DNA of 64,000 bases from Haloprofundus marisrubri (lineage in GTDB: Archaea; Halobacteriota; Halobacteria; Halobacteriales; Haloferacaceae), in NCBI RefSeq assembly GCF_001469955.1, contig NZ_LOPU01000018.1, positions 188,001-252,000 on the forward strand. Reading direction: 5' to 3'. Under the pieces are notes generated by a model. That model saw only the letters and a list, made by a program, of their open reading frames with translations. It had not been told where the DNA came from and searched no databases. Of this stretch, positions 24,884-33,004 are shown in pieces (position 1 is the first letter of the stretch; each line of letters begins with the position of its first letter). A program made the translations under genes and the position numbers.

Positions 24884-25336
24884 TCAGTCGTCAGCGTCGG
24901 CGTCAGTGTCGGAATCGCCGTCGGCATCGACGCGTAGCGTCAGCGTCAACTCGGCGCCGTCGGCGAGCGCCTCGACCATCTCACGGTCGAACCCTTCGGC
25001 GGCGAACGCTGCACCGAGCATGACCGTCCGGTCGTCGGTGTGGTCGCTCGTGCGGCCGACCATACTTCGGTCGCCCTCGAACGTCAGTTCGGGGTGGCCG
25101 TGACCTTCGACCACTTCGGTACTGCCGTCGACCTCGAACGTGGCGACGATGTGAGCGTTTTCGTCCTGACACGCCCTGACGAACGCTGGGTCGAAATCGG
25201 CGGGAGTTCGGTCGGCATCGACGGCGAGAATACAGTCACCTGCCGGCGTCAACCAGTCGTCGCTCGTCACCTCGAACGTGCTCGCGTGCTGAGCGGAGAC
25301 GTTCTCGTGCCCGCGTGCGCGAACGGTTTCTTCCAT
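24884..25336 (-). CDS. DUF371 family protein
   Basis: 150 residues starting MEETVRARGHENVSAQHAST. The archaeal DUF371 pattern is clear: RARGHENVSAQHASTFEV, DDWLTPAGDCILAV, EVDGSTEVVEGHGHPEL and RTVMLGAAFAAEGFDREMV. These form a small beta-rich fold with conserved His and Cys residues. The C-terminal 15 residues are an Asp-rich tail. The function of this widespread archaeal family is unknown. A CATAGATAT element near 25363 lies at TATA distance from the ATG. Confidence 0.85.
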   Translation of the reverse strand: MEETVRARGHENVSAQHASTFEVTSDDWLTPAGDCILAVDADRTPADFDPAFVRACQDENAHIVATFEVDGSTEVVEGHGHPELTFEGDRSMVGRTSDHTDDRTVMLGAAFAAEGFDREMVEALADGAELTLTLRVDADGDSDTDADADD

Positions 25337-25742
25337 GGTCGAACGCGGTGCGGGCGACGGATATCTATGGCGTTTCGTTCGAAGCACGTACTGTGCCTGC
25401 GCTGTCGGTCGAACGAACGGGTTCCATCGGAGAGTTACTTTGTTTGCGACGGCTCCGCGTCGAACGGTAGGTCTCTTGTTTAAGTACGTCAACGGTTGAC
25501 AACGTGTGGCGCGTTGGCCGTCGAATCGTGCCACAGTGCCACGTATGGTAGCCGTTTTCACTCATTCTCTCACCGAAGTATTTATATGTCCGACGCCAGT
25601 ACGTGAGGGTACCAGAACGCCTCCGGCATCTGGCGGAATCGCACGGGGAATGATCAGGAATTTCTTATCCACGGTCGGACGCAAGACAGCGAGCGACCGC
25701 CAATCCGTCCGGAGCGGTGATGGTATAGAGGATTGATCAAGT
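25337..25742. promoter_or_regulatory. 405-nt intergenic region with strong promoter and apparent long leader
   Basis: No gene is visible. Minus-strand TATA near 25363 serves DUF371. On the plus strand CGAAG (25574-25578) followed by TATTTATAT (25579-25587) is a textbook BRE/TATA pair, predicting transcription from about 25609. That leaves an untranslated leader of about 135 nt before the coiled-coil gene at 25743. The leader contains complementary segments such as CGGACG and CGTCCG, but no named riboswitch is recognised and no SD stands close to the ATG. Confidence 0.5.
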
Positions 25743-26651
25743 ATGGCAGCGGAACAATACGGCATTAAAGAACTCGACGAATCGAGCAACGTAGAACTGA
25801 CCGACGACAAACTGGAGAGTGGCTCGAAAGGCCAACTCATCAAGCTCGCCGGACAGCTTCGAGACCGACGAAACGAACTCAACCAGATGGCCTCCGAGCG
25901 CGCTTCCAAGCGCGACGACCTCAACGCGAAAACACGCGAGAAGGTCGACGAGGCCCAAGAACACCGCGAGCAGCGTGACTCGCTCAACGAGCAGGTCCAA
26001 GAGCACAAGAAGTCGCGCAACGAGCTGAACGCGGAAGCAAACGAGCTCTTCGACAAGGTCGAAGAGATGAAGAGCGACCTCGAACTCGACGACGGCAAGG
26101 ACCTCGAGGAGCTCGAAGAGGAGATCAAACAGCTGGAATTCCGCCAGCAGACCGAGGTACTCTCCACCGAGGACGAGCGCGAACTCATCGAGAAAATCGA
26201 GAAGAAGCGCGAAGAGTACCAGAACCGCAAGGAGAAGGTCGAAGACAGCGGCGAACTCGAAGAGCTCATCGAAGAGGCCGAGGAGGTTCGCTCCGAGGCG
26301 TCCAAGCACCACCAGAAGGTGACCGAGCTCGCCGACGAAGCCCAAGAACACCACAACCAGATGATCGAGGCCTACCGCGAGGCCGACGACATTCGTGACC
26401 GTGCAGACGAGATGCACGAGCTGTTCGTCGAGGCTCAGGAAGCCGCCGACCGTCACCACGAGGACTTCGTTCGCGTCCAAAAGCGCCTGCGCGAACTCGA
26501 CAAGGAAGAAGAAAAAGAGCGCAAGGACTCCCGCGCCGAGGAACGCGAGGCTGCCAAGCAGGAAGCCGAGGAAATCTACCAGGCGTTCCAGGACGGCGAG
26601 ACCCTCGACACCGAGGACCTGATGAAACTGCAGCGCGCCGGTCTTCTCTAA
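25743..26651 (+). CDS. Long coiled-coil protein, conserved in archaea
   Basis: 302 residues, almost entirely charged heptad-like helix from about 30 to 280 (for example LAGQLRDRRNELNQMASERA and ELEEEIKQLEFRQQ), so a dimeric or longer coiled coil is expected. It ends in YQAFQDGETLDTEDLMKLQR, a short conserved C-terminal motif. No membrane span, nuclease or ATPase motif. Related archaeal proteins are sometimes mislabelled phosphoserine phosphatase; the catalytic DxDx(T/V) motif is absent, so that label is rejected. A strong promoter and long leader precede it, hinting at an abundant or regulated product. It may be structural, ribosome-linked or chromosome-linked. Confidence 0.75.
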   Translation: MAAEQYGIKELDESSNVELTDDKLESGSKGQLIKLAGQLRDRRNELNQMASERASKRDDLNAKTREKVDEAQEHREQRDSLNEQVQEHKKSRNELNAEANELFDKVEEMKSDLELDDGKDLEELEEEIKQLEFRQQTEVLSTEDERELIEKIEKKREEYQNRKEKVEDSGELEELIEEAEEVRSEASKHHQKVTELADEAQEHHNQMIEAYREADDIRDRADEMHELFVEAQEAADRHHEDFVRVQKRLRELDKEEEKERKDSRAEEREAAKQEAEEIYQAFQDGETLDTEDLMKLQRAGLL

Positions 26652-26721
26652 GCGCGTTACTCTCTTTTCGCAGTTTTAAGCCGCTACGCCCCTCAGCTAC
26701 GGGTATGGCAGGTGTCTCTCC

Positions 26722-27714
26722 GTGAACACACGGGTTGCGACAGTCGAACGACTCCTCATCGTCGCCGTCGGCGTCGCCGTGTCGGCGCTCGTCGGCTGGT
26801 GGCTGTTCTACGACGTTCCCGACACGTTCGAAGACCTCGTCGGCGTCGTCCTCGTTCTCCTCACCGTCGTCGCCGGCGCGCGACTCGCGTCTGGAATCGC
26901 CGCGTCACGTGTCTCCGCGTTCAACGTCGCCGAAGTCGCCGTCGAAGGCCCCATCTCACGAGGCGGCGGCCGCGGGCCGCTTCCGACGGGCAGTGCAGGA
27001 ACGCCCGCCGACGACATCGTCGACCAAATCGAACGCGCCGACGACGGCGACGCACAGGCGCTGTTGCTCAAACTGAACACGCCGGGCGGGGAAGTCGTCC
27101 CGAGCGACGACATCCGCAAGGCCGCTATCGACTTCGACGGACCGACCGTCGCCTACACTACCGACACCTGCGCCAGCGGCGGCTACTGGATAGCCAGCGG
27201 CTGTGACGAACTGTGGGCGCGCGAGGCGAGCATCGTCGGCAGCATCGGCGTCATCGGGTCGTCGGTGAACGTCCACGAACTTGCCGAGCAGTTGGGCATC
27301 TCCTACGAGCGCTTCGCCGCCGGCAAGTACAAGGATGCGGGCGTCGCGCTGAAAGAACCCGACGACGACGATAGAGCCTACCTCCAAGGAATTATCGACC
27401 GCCTGTACGACCACTTCGTCGAACGCGTCGCCGAAGGCCGCGGGATGGACCCCGAGACGATTCGAGAGACAGAAGCCCGCGTTTACATCGGCACCGACGC
27501 CCACGAACTCGGTCTGGTCGACGAACTCGGCACCCGCGACGACGTCGAAGACAGAGTTTCGGAACTCCTCGGAACCGACGCGGTAGTTCAGGAGTTCGAA
27601 CCGCAGCAGGGACTCAGCGTCCGCCTCCGCCGCGGCGCAGAGGGTGTTGCCTACGCGCTCGGCGCGGGGCTGTCGAGTCGGTTCGACACCGACGGCGTCG
27701 AGTTCAAGTTCTAA
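26722..27714 (+). CDS. sppA: Signal peptide peptidase SppA-like serine protease (S49)
   Basis: 330 residues, GTG start. Two N-terminal membrane helices (about 9-30 and 38-58) anchor an S49 protease domain that degrades cleaved signal peptides and membrane protein fragments. LLLKLNTPGGEVVPSDDI is the family strand. The nucleophile Ser lies in TCASGGYWIAS (near residue 153), and the catalytic Lys in RFAAGKYKDAG (near 205). It is the single-domain archaeal form. The Ser-Lys dyad looks intact. Confidence 0.88.
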   Translation: MNTRVATVERLLIVAVGVAVSALVGWWLFYDVPDTFEDLVGVVLVLLTVVAGARLASGIAASRVSAFNVAEVAVEGPISRGGGRGPLPTGSAGTPADDIVDQIERADDGDAQALLLKLNTPGGEVVPSDDIRKAAIDFDGPTVAYTTDTCASGGYWIASGCDELWAREASIVGSIGVIGSSVNVHELAEQLGISYERFAAGKYKDAGVALKEPDDDDRAYLQGIIDRLYDHFVERVAEGRGMDPETIRETEARVYIGTDAHELGLVDELGTRDDVEDRVSELLGTDAVVQEFEPQQGLSVRLRRGAEGVAYALGAGLSSRFDTDGVEFKF

Positions 27715-27780
27715 AGCGGCCGGTGGCGACGACAGCGGTCGACGCCCGGTGACGACGAAAGACGATGGACGACGGCAACT

Positions 27781-27819
27781 GACGCCAGACGACGACGCCA
27801 GACGACGACGGCTGACGAC
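27781..27819. repeat. Three tandem 13-bp repeats
   Basis: GACGCCAGACGAC occurs twice exactly (27781-27793, 27794-27806), then a third unit with two changes (27807-27819). It lies in a GAC-rich intergenic stretch of 180 nt between sppA and the DUF373 gene. Probably slippage-prone low-complexity DNA. Confidence 0.85.
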
Positions 27820-27865
27820 GGACAATCGATATCAGACGGAACCAACCGTTCGGTGACTGGGAGGG

Positions 27866-27873
27866 TTTTTACC
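27866..27873 (+). promoter_or_regulatory. TATA box for the DUF373 gene
   Basis: TTTTTACC, centred near 27870, 26 nt before the GTG at 27896. It supports a leaderless transcript and the GTG start. Confidence 0.55.
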
Positions 27874-27895
27874 CTATCGGGTGTTTCGCTGACGT

Positions 27896-29005
27896 GTGAC
27901 TACGTTGGTCCTCTGTGTCGACCGGACGAACGACATCGGCCGCAAGACCGGCTTGCGGACGCCCGTCTCCGGGTGGGAGGCGGTGCAGTCGCTCGTCGTC
28001 GACGTCGGTCTCGCCGACCCCGAGGACACGAGCGTGAACTGTCTGCTGGAGGCGCTTCGCGTCGCCCGCGACCTCCGCGACGAACGCGAGGAGGCCGTCG
28101 TCGCCGTCGTCTCCGGCGAGAGCGACTCGCTCGTCGGAGCGGACCGCTCGGTCGCCGCCCAACTCGACGAACTCGTCGAGACGTACGACCCCGAGAGCGT
28201 CGTCGTCGTCGTCGACAGCGCGGAGGACGAACGACTGGTGCCCGTCATCGAGAGTCGCCTCCGCGTCGACGCCGTCGACCGTATCGTCGTCCGTCAGGCC
28301 CGCGACATCGAGTCGACGTACTACCTGCTCAAGCAGTTTCTCGCCGACGAGGAACTCCGTCAGACCGTGTTGGTCCCGATGGGCATCGGTCTGTTGCTCT
28401 TACCACTGCTGCTCTTGCGGTTCGAATCGCCGGCGCTGGCGGGGGCGTTCATCGCGTCGCTTCTCGGTGCCGTACTTCTGTACAAGGGACTGGCTATCGG
28501 CGAACGCCTCGCGAGCGTTCCCGAGCGCACGCGCGACGCACTCTATTCGGGACAGGTGTCGGTCGTCACCTACGTCGTCGCCGCCGGGTTGACGCTCGTC
28601 GGCATCTTCCTCGGTGGGTTGGAAGTCTCGGCGCTGTCGACGGACTACGGCGTCGTCGTCGCCGCGATTCAGTTCACCTACAGCAGCGTGCCGTGGCTGG
28701 CACTGGCGGCGCTAACCGCGAGCACGGGACGCCTCGTCGACGAACTCATCCAGAACGACGAGGTGGGGTCGCCGTACTGGAACCTTCCGTTCGGTGTGGT
28801 CGCACTCGGGCTCGTGGTTCGCGGGTTCACCGGATGGTATCTCGAACGCCAAGAAATCATCCAAGAAGCGTCGATTCCGGGCTTGATAGAGAGCGTCCCG
28901 GCGACGTACCGACTCGCCGCGTTCATCGTCGCCGGACTCGTCATCAGCATCGTCGGCGTCGCCGTCGCCTCGAACGTGGCCGACGAGACGTTGGACGTTC
29001 GGTAG
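27896..29005 (+). CDS. DUF373 family membrane protein
   Basis: 369 residues from a GTG. The first ~145 residues are soluble with a Rossmann-like pattern: LVLCVDRTNDIGRKTG, then DVGLADPEDTSVNCLLEALR and EEAVVAVVSGES. These match the archaeal DUF373 family. Five or six membrane helices follow (from PMGIGLLLLPLLLLRFES to the end). The N-terminal half looks built to bind a nucleotide or similar ligand, but no function is established for the family. Confidence 0.85.
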   Translation: MTTLVLCVDRTNDIGRKTGLRTPVSGWEAVQSLVVDVGLADPEDTSVNCLLEALRVARDLRDEREEAVVAVVSGESDSLVGADRSVAAQLDELVETYDPESVVVVVDSAEDERLVPVIESRLRVDAVDRIVVRQARDIESTYYLLKQFLADEELRQTVLVPMGIGLLLLPLLLLRFESPALAGAFIASLLGAVLLYKGLAIGERLASVPERTRDALYSGQVSVVTYVVAAGLTLVGIFLGGLEVSALSTDYGVVVAAIQFTYSSVPWLALAALTASTGRLVDELIQNDEVGSPYWNLPFGVVALGLVVRGFTGWYLERQEIIQEASIPGLIESVPATYRLAAFIVAGLVISIVGVAVASNVADETLDVR

Positions 29006-29014
29006 CGCCGACAA

Positions 29015-29200
29015 TCAGCGGACCGCGCGGTACTCGCCGTGTTTGATACCGACGACGAGTGCGAGCACGCCGAACAGCGCGATACCGACACTGACGCCGG
29101 CGCTGATGGCTGTCGGCATCGGACTCGTTACGGTGCCGCCAATCATCACTGCCAACAGAACGACGAACAGTGCAACTGTCGTCGTGAGGTTAAACTGCAT
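29015..29200 (-). CDS. 61-aa two-span membrane protein, unknown
   Basis: MQFNLTTTVALFVVLLAVMIG forms the first span, then TSPMPTAISAGVSVGIALFG and VLALVVGIKHGEYRAVR the second. The tail is positive inside. It converges on the DUF373 gene with 9 nt between stops. No known family. Confidence 0.6.
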   Translation of the reverse strand: MQFNLTTTVALFVVLLAVMIGGTVTSPMPTAISAGVSVGIALFGVLALVVGIKHGEYRAVR

Positions 29201-29257
29201 GTGAGAACGTAGGAGGGAGCGCGATTAAGGGTTACTCCGCAGTCAGAAAAGCGACAG

Positions 29258-29998
29258 TCAGTTCCGTCGCGGGCGGACGATATCGGCGAGGGTGACGACG
29301 ATACCGAGCACCCACCCGAGCGGAACGGCGACACCGAACCACATCAGTACGTACGCGAACCCTTCGAGGGTGAATCGGTCGCGCAGGAACTGGTCGAGAC
29401 CGCCAACCGTGAGTACGTTGTCGAGAAGCCAGACGGCGACCGACTGGCTTCCGGGAAAGATGACCGCCGAGAGCGTCGGCGAGTACAGCGCCGCGACGAC
29501 CGGCGGAAGAAACAGCGCCGTCATCGCCGACGGATACGCGAAGAGAACGCTCGTCCCGCGCCCGCCGACGCGCGAGAAGACGACGGCCAACGCAGCGGAG
29601 ACGGTTGCGACGAGACTCGCGGCGACGACAGCCAGAAAGCCGGTGGTCGAGAACTGGTAGCGAGCGAACGCCGACAGCGCCCCCCAGATGACTACCGAGA
29701 GGAGAACGACGCCGACGAGACCCAGACGCGTGCCCGCGCTGTCGAGGCGCTTCGCGTGAAATCGCGTCGCAAAACCGACCAATAGAAGCGGGTACATCAG
29801 TGCGACCAGCGGGACACCGAGAGCGCTCCACGCCGAGTAAGTCGCCCGCTGGGCACCGGTCTGCGGTTTCCACTTGCCGATAACCGAGTTACCGACGTTC
29901 AACTGTCGCGGGAAGACGAGTTCCATCCACGTCTCGTGCAACCGGACGAGGTCGATGCGTATCGCGCCGACCAACCCCGGTTGCGAGGCGGTGTTCAT
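29258..29998 (-). CDS. Polytopic membrane protein, unknown
   Basis: 246 residues with a soluble N-terminal ~55 residues (RLHETWMELVFPRQLNVGNS), then about five membrane helices (GVPLVALMYPLLLVGFATRF, LGLVGVVLLSVVIWGALSAF and others). It ends in a positively charged DIVRPRRN. No transporter signature is recognised. It stands alone between two same-strand genes, with 57 nt to the 61-aa gene downstream. Confidence 0.6.
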   Translation of the reverse strand: MNTASQPGLVGAIRIDLVRLHETWMELVFPRQLNVGNSVIGKWKPQTGAQRATYSAWSALGVPLVALMYPLLLVGFATRFHAKRLDSAGTRLGLVGVVLLSVVIWGALSAFARYQFSTTGFLAVVAASLVATVSAALAVVFSRVGGRGTSVLFAYPSAMTALFLPPVVAALYSPTLSAVIFPGSQSVAVWLLDNVLTVGGLDQFLRDRFTLEGFAYVLMWFGVAVPLGWVLGIVVTLADIVRPRRN

Positions 29999-30109
29999 TG
30001 CAAGAGAGTGTCGTACCGGGTGATGTGAATTTTGTGGGTCGGCGGTGTCGCACCGCTCCGGAGGCGAGAGTCGAAAAGAAACCAGCCGCAGTACGCCGTT
30101 TTCGGGCCG

Positions 30110-30943
30110 TTACCAGGGGGCGAACCCGGGGTCGACGCGTCGGTCGGTGCGGTCGATAGCGTCGATTTCGGCGATATCCTCGTCGTCGAGGTCGACGGAC
30201 AGCGACTCCCAGTTGTCGCGGATGTGGTCTTCGCTCGTCGCCTTCGGAATCGCGGTGACGCCTTTCTCCCGAATCCAGGCGAGACTCACCTGGAACGGAC
30301 TCGCGTCGTGTTTGTCGGCGATAGCGGAGATGGTCTCGTCGTCGGCGATTTCTCCGCGGGCCAGCGGCGAGTAGGCGACGAGTTCGACGTCGCGGTCCGC
30401 GCAGTGCTCGCGGAGTTCCTCCTGCGGGAGCAGCGGGTGGAGTTCGACCTGATTGGCGAAGATGGGTGCCTCGGAGTGTTCGATGGCCTCGTCGACGTGT
30501 TCCGGTTCGAAGTTGCTCACGCCGATGCGCTTTATCAGACCCTCGTCGTACAGTTCGTTGAACGCCTCGAACGTCTCCTCCGGGTCGTACTCGCGGGCCG
30601 GCCAGTGGATGTACAGGAGGTCGACGTAGTCGACGCCGAGGTCGTCTAAGCTCTGTTTCGTCGTCTCGACGACGTCGTCGTACGCGAGATTGTCTATCCA
30701 CACTTTCGTCGCCAAGAAGATGTCCTCGCGGGGGACGTCGGCGGCAGCGATGCCGTCACCGACTTCGGACTCGTTGCCGTACGCTTGGGCGGTGTCGATA
30801 TGTCGGTAGCCCATCTCCAACGCCGTCTGGACGGCGTTTCTGCACTCGTCGGAGTCCGTGTTCTCCCAGGTTCCGAGACCGAGCATCGGCATCCCGTTTG
30901 CGAGTGGTACGTCTTCACTCGTGAGTTCCGGTCGTTGAGACAT
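30110..30943 (-). CDS. Aldo/keto reductase
   Basis: 277 residues, a TIM-barrel NAD(P)H-dependent oxidoreductase. The catalytic tetrad is visible: Asp in GYRHIDTAQAYGNE with Tyr four to five residues on, Lys in FLATKVWIDN, and His in DLLYIHWPARE. AIPKATSEDHIRDN near the end is the NADP 2'-phosphate loop (K-x-T-x6-N). Substrates are aldehydes or ketones; methylglyoxal would be one option given the mgsA gene in this window, but that is speculation. ATG at 30943 (MSQRPELTSEDV) gives a normal-length protein; the open frame further upstream is antisense shadow. Confidence 0.92.
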   Translation of the reverse strand: MSQRPELTSEDVPLANGMPMLGLGTWENTDSDECRNAVQTALEMGYRHIDTAQAYGNESEVGDGIAAADVPREDIFLATKVWIDNLAYDDVVETTKQSLDDLGVDYVDLLYIHWPAREYDPEETFEAFNELYDEGLIKRIGVSNFEPEHVDEAIEHSEAPIFANQVELHPLLPQEELREHCADRDVELVAYSPLARGEIADDETISAIADKHDASPFQVSLAWIREKGVTAIPKATSEDHIRDNWESLSVDLDDEDIAEIDAIDRTDRRVDPGFAPW

Positions 30944-31016
30944 GTATCGAAACGAAAGGTCCAGACGCCAAAAGCGGTTGTGGCCGTCGTAGATGCTGCC
31001 GGCAGTCCCGGTTGGT

Positions 31017-31373
31017 TTAGGGCCACCGACCCGGAAGCGAGTCGGCGTTGTCGTCGAGCAACTGGAGCACGGGTTCGACCTCCGACAGCGCCGGGCCGCG
31101 ACGTATCTCGCCGGTCGTCTCGTCCCACTGGACGTAGCCTGCAGCCACCAGTTTCGGGAGGTGGACGTGGCGCAGTTGCGTCTGGACGCGCCCCCGGTCG
31201 ACGCCCCACACGGCGGCGAGTTCCTCACTCACCGTCCGTTCCTCCCGGGGGCTCCGTTCTATGAGGTCGAGGAGTAGCCATCGGCGCGTGGTACTGGCGA
31301 GTGTGACGAACACCCCGTTCAGTTGCACTCGCGGCGGAATCGCCTCCGTCGTCCGTGTGTCGTCGTGGGTCAA
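31017..31373 (-). CDS. Winged-helix DUF7344-type regulator
   Basis: 118 residues. LASTTRRWLLLDLIERSP, then TVSEELAAVWGVDRGRVQTQLRHVHLPKL and AAGYVQWDETTGEIR, is the haloarchaeal winged-helix pattern with LxHxHLPKL in the recognition region, shared with the gene at 42743-43093. It lies 73 nt upstream of the aldo/keto reductase in the same direction and may regulate it. It diverges from the HTH_10 gene at 31468, with a 94-nt shared promoter region. Confidence 0.78.
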   Translation of the reverse strand: MTHDDTRTTEAIPPRVQLNGVFVTLASTTRRWLLLDLIERSPREERTVSEELAAVWGVDRGRVQTQLRHVHLPKLVAAGYVQWDETTGEIRRGPALSEVEPVLQLLDDNADSLPGRWP

Positions 31374-31437
31374 GTCAACGGCCTCGATTGCCGTTCATAC
31401 CAAGTGATGATTCGTAGTCTGCTTGTTCAGTACGGAC

Positions 31438-31444
31438 GGTTAAG
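31438..31444 (+). promoter_or_regulatory. TATA-like box for the HTH_10 gene
   Basis: GGTTAAG centred near 31441, 27 nt before ATG 31468: leaderless spacing. Confidence 0.5.
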
Positions 31445-31467
31445 TCCCGTCGGCTCTTCTCGGGGGT

Positions 31468-32163
31468 ATGGTCGTCGTCGCCGAACTCGAAATCCCCGCG
31501 GACGCGTTCGACCTCGGCCGCCTCTCGCAGGTGACCGACGGTATCCACGTCGAACTGGAGCGCGTCGTACCGACCGGAAGCGACGGCGTGATGCCGTTTT
31601 TCTGGGCGAGCGGGCCGGAGCACGATACGGCCGAGGCGGCGGAAGCGTTCGAGGTGTTCGAGCGAGCGGTCCGAGACGCCGACGTCGTCGAGCGACTGAC
31701 CGCCGTCGCCCGCGTCGGTGACCGAGTCCTGTACCACATCGTCTGGGGAGACACTGCGGCCAACCTCACCGAGGTGCTCGTCAGCAGCGAGGCAACGATT
31801 CTGGAGGCCCACGGCGACGACCCGTGGCGGTTCCGTCTCCGCTTCACCGACCACCGTGGACTTCGGGAGTTTCACAACTACTGTCTCGACCACGATATCT
31901 CGTTTCGGGTCGAGCGTATCTACACGCTCGACGAGGAGCAGGACGCGAAGTACAACTTCGACCTCACGCCCGAACAGCGGAGCGCGCTGACGCTCGCCGT
32001 CGAACACGGCTACTTCGGCGTTCCTCGGGGAATTTCGCTACAGGAGATAGCCGACGAACTGGGTATCAGTCAGCAGGCCGCCTCCGAGCGCGTTCGCCGG
32101 GGTGCGGAGACGGTGTTACAGAGCGTGTTGCTCTCGAAATCGGCGGCGGATTTCGAAAACTGA
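31468..32163 (+). CDS. Bat-type HTH_10 transcription regulator
   Basis: 231 residues. The first ~150 residues are the GAF/HTH-associated ligand domain common to bacterioopsin-activator-like proteins (VVVAELEIPADAFDLGR, then FRLRFTDHRGLREFHNYC). Residues 165-215 form the HTH_10: DLTPEQRSALTLAVEHGYF, then GISLQEIADELGISQQAASE and RVRRGAETVLQSVL. No receiver or PAS domain is fused, so the signal is probably a small molecule. Targets unknown; the divergent winged-helix gene is a neighbour candidate. Confidence 0.88.
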   Translation: MVVVAELEIPADAFDLGRLSQVTDGIHVELERVVPTGSDGVMPFFWASGPEHDTAEAAEAFEVFERAVRDADVVERLTAVARVGDRVLYHIVWGDTAANLTEVLVSSEATILEAHGDDPWRFRLRFTDHRGLREFHNYCLDHDISFRVERIYTLDEEQDAKYNFDLTPEQRSALTLAVEHGYFGVPRGISLQEIADELGISQQAASERVRRGAETVLQSVLLSKSAADFEN

Positions 32164-32287
32164 AGACGTAGGTGTCCTCTTTGCAAACCACGTTGGAACA
32201 CGAGGCCGCTCGTTTCTCGTCGGAGTCGGTATCGGCACCGGAGTCGACGACACAACAGTACTTGTTCGCCGCCGAGAGACGACGAGT

Positions 32288-32854
32288 ATGGTCATCGTCG
32301 TACTCGGCGACCGACTTCGGTCGGACTCGATTCACCCACATCTCAGACGACGCGTCGACACCGGCATCGAGGCTCTGGAAGCGACCGACGCGCGGTACCT
32401 ACTTTTCACTGGCGCGGCGACGAACCCGGAGGTACCGCGGGCTGAGTGTGAGGTGATGGGCGAATACGCCGGCTCACGCGGCGTCGACCCCGAACGCATC
32501 CTACTCGAAGACGAGGCACACGACACCCGCGGAAACGGCTACTTCAGTCGTCTGTTGGTCGACGAGCACGCGCCCAAGACCGAGACGGTGTCCGTCGTCA
32601 GTTCCCGAATGCATCTCCGGCGAGCGAGATACATCTTCGAGCAGTGTTTCGGCGGCAGGTGCGAGATAGACGCCAGCTACGCGGTCGACCCCGACCCGGA
32701 CTACGACGATTTCACCGAGTCCGAGATTCGCCGCCTCCACGAGGAGGACCGAGAGTTCTTCGACAAAATTACGCCGGGTGATACTGATGCAATTCGACGA
32801 CGACTCGCCGCCGGCGACCCGGCGTACGCGTGGCTGGCCGGAGATTGGGAGTGA
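32288..32854 (+). CDS. DUF218 (YdcF/ElyC/SanA-like) family protein
   Basis: 188 residues. MVIVVLGDRLRSDSIHPHLRRRV is the typical first strand and helix, LLFTGAATNPEVPRAECEVM the second, and RILLEDEAHDTRGNGYFSRL the third, with VVSSRMHLRRARYIFEQCF following. These are the DUF218 landmarks: an E-x-x-S/A-x-N/D-T loop and the SxxxHxxR motif. Bacterial relatives act in envelope maintenance; there is no membrane anchor here, so it is probably cytosolic. ATG 32288 chosen for the clean N-terminus. Confidence 0.82.
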   Translation: MVIVVLGDRLRSDSIHPHLRRRVDTGIEALEATDARYLLFTGAATNPEVPRAECEVMGEYAGSRGVDPERILLEDEAHDTRGNGYFSRLLVDEHAPKTETVSVVSSRMHLRRARYIFEQCFGGRCEIDASYAVDPDPDYDDFTESEIRRLHEEDREFFDKITPGDTDAIRRRLAAGDPAYAWLAGDWE

Positions 32855-32903
32855 GCTGAGTAGCTGTGTACGGTGCGGTGCGGTACGATTCGAGAATGTT
32901 GTT

Positions 32904-32998
32904 CCGCGAGCGAGGCCGCAAGGCCGAGCGAGCGGCCCTTTTTCATCGACGTTTTTGCAAGCGGGGGTGCGCGAAGCGCACCCCCCGCAATAAAAAGG
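32904..32998. repeat. Compound hairpin element, copy A
   Basis: Contains an imperfect GC-rich inverted repeat (CCGCGAGCGAGGCC ... GGCCGAGCGAGCGG) followed by CCTTTTT, then the 38-nt core 32952-32989 with the hairpin GCGGGGGTGCGC-GAA-GCGCACCCCCC, then AATAAAAAGG. It begins 50 nt after the DUF218 gene and ends 6 nt before the stop of the minus-strand geranylgeranyl reductase. The core matches copy B (35795-35886) at 37 of 38 positions. Confidence 0.85.
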
Positions 32999-33004
32999 TC
33001 GCTG

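Noticed and set aside
25743-26651. Label as phosphoserine phosphatase
   Set aside because: No HAD motif; sequence is a coiled coil.
27721-27830. GAC-rich repeats as a possible CRISPR array
   Set aside because: Units are 13 bp, directly tandem and without spacers; no cas genes in the window.
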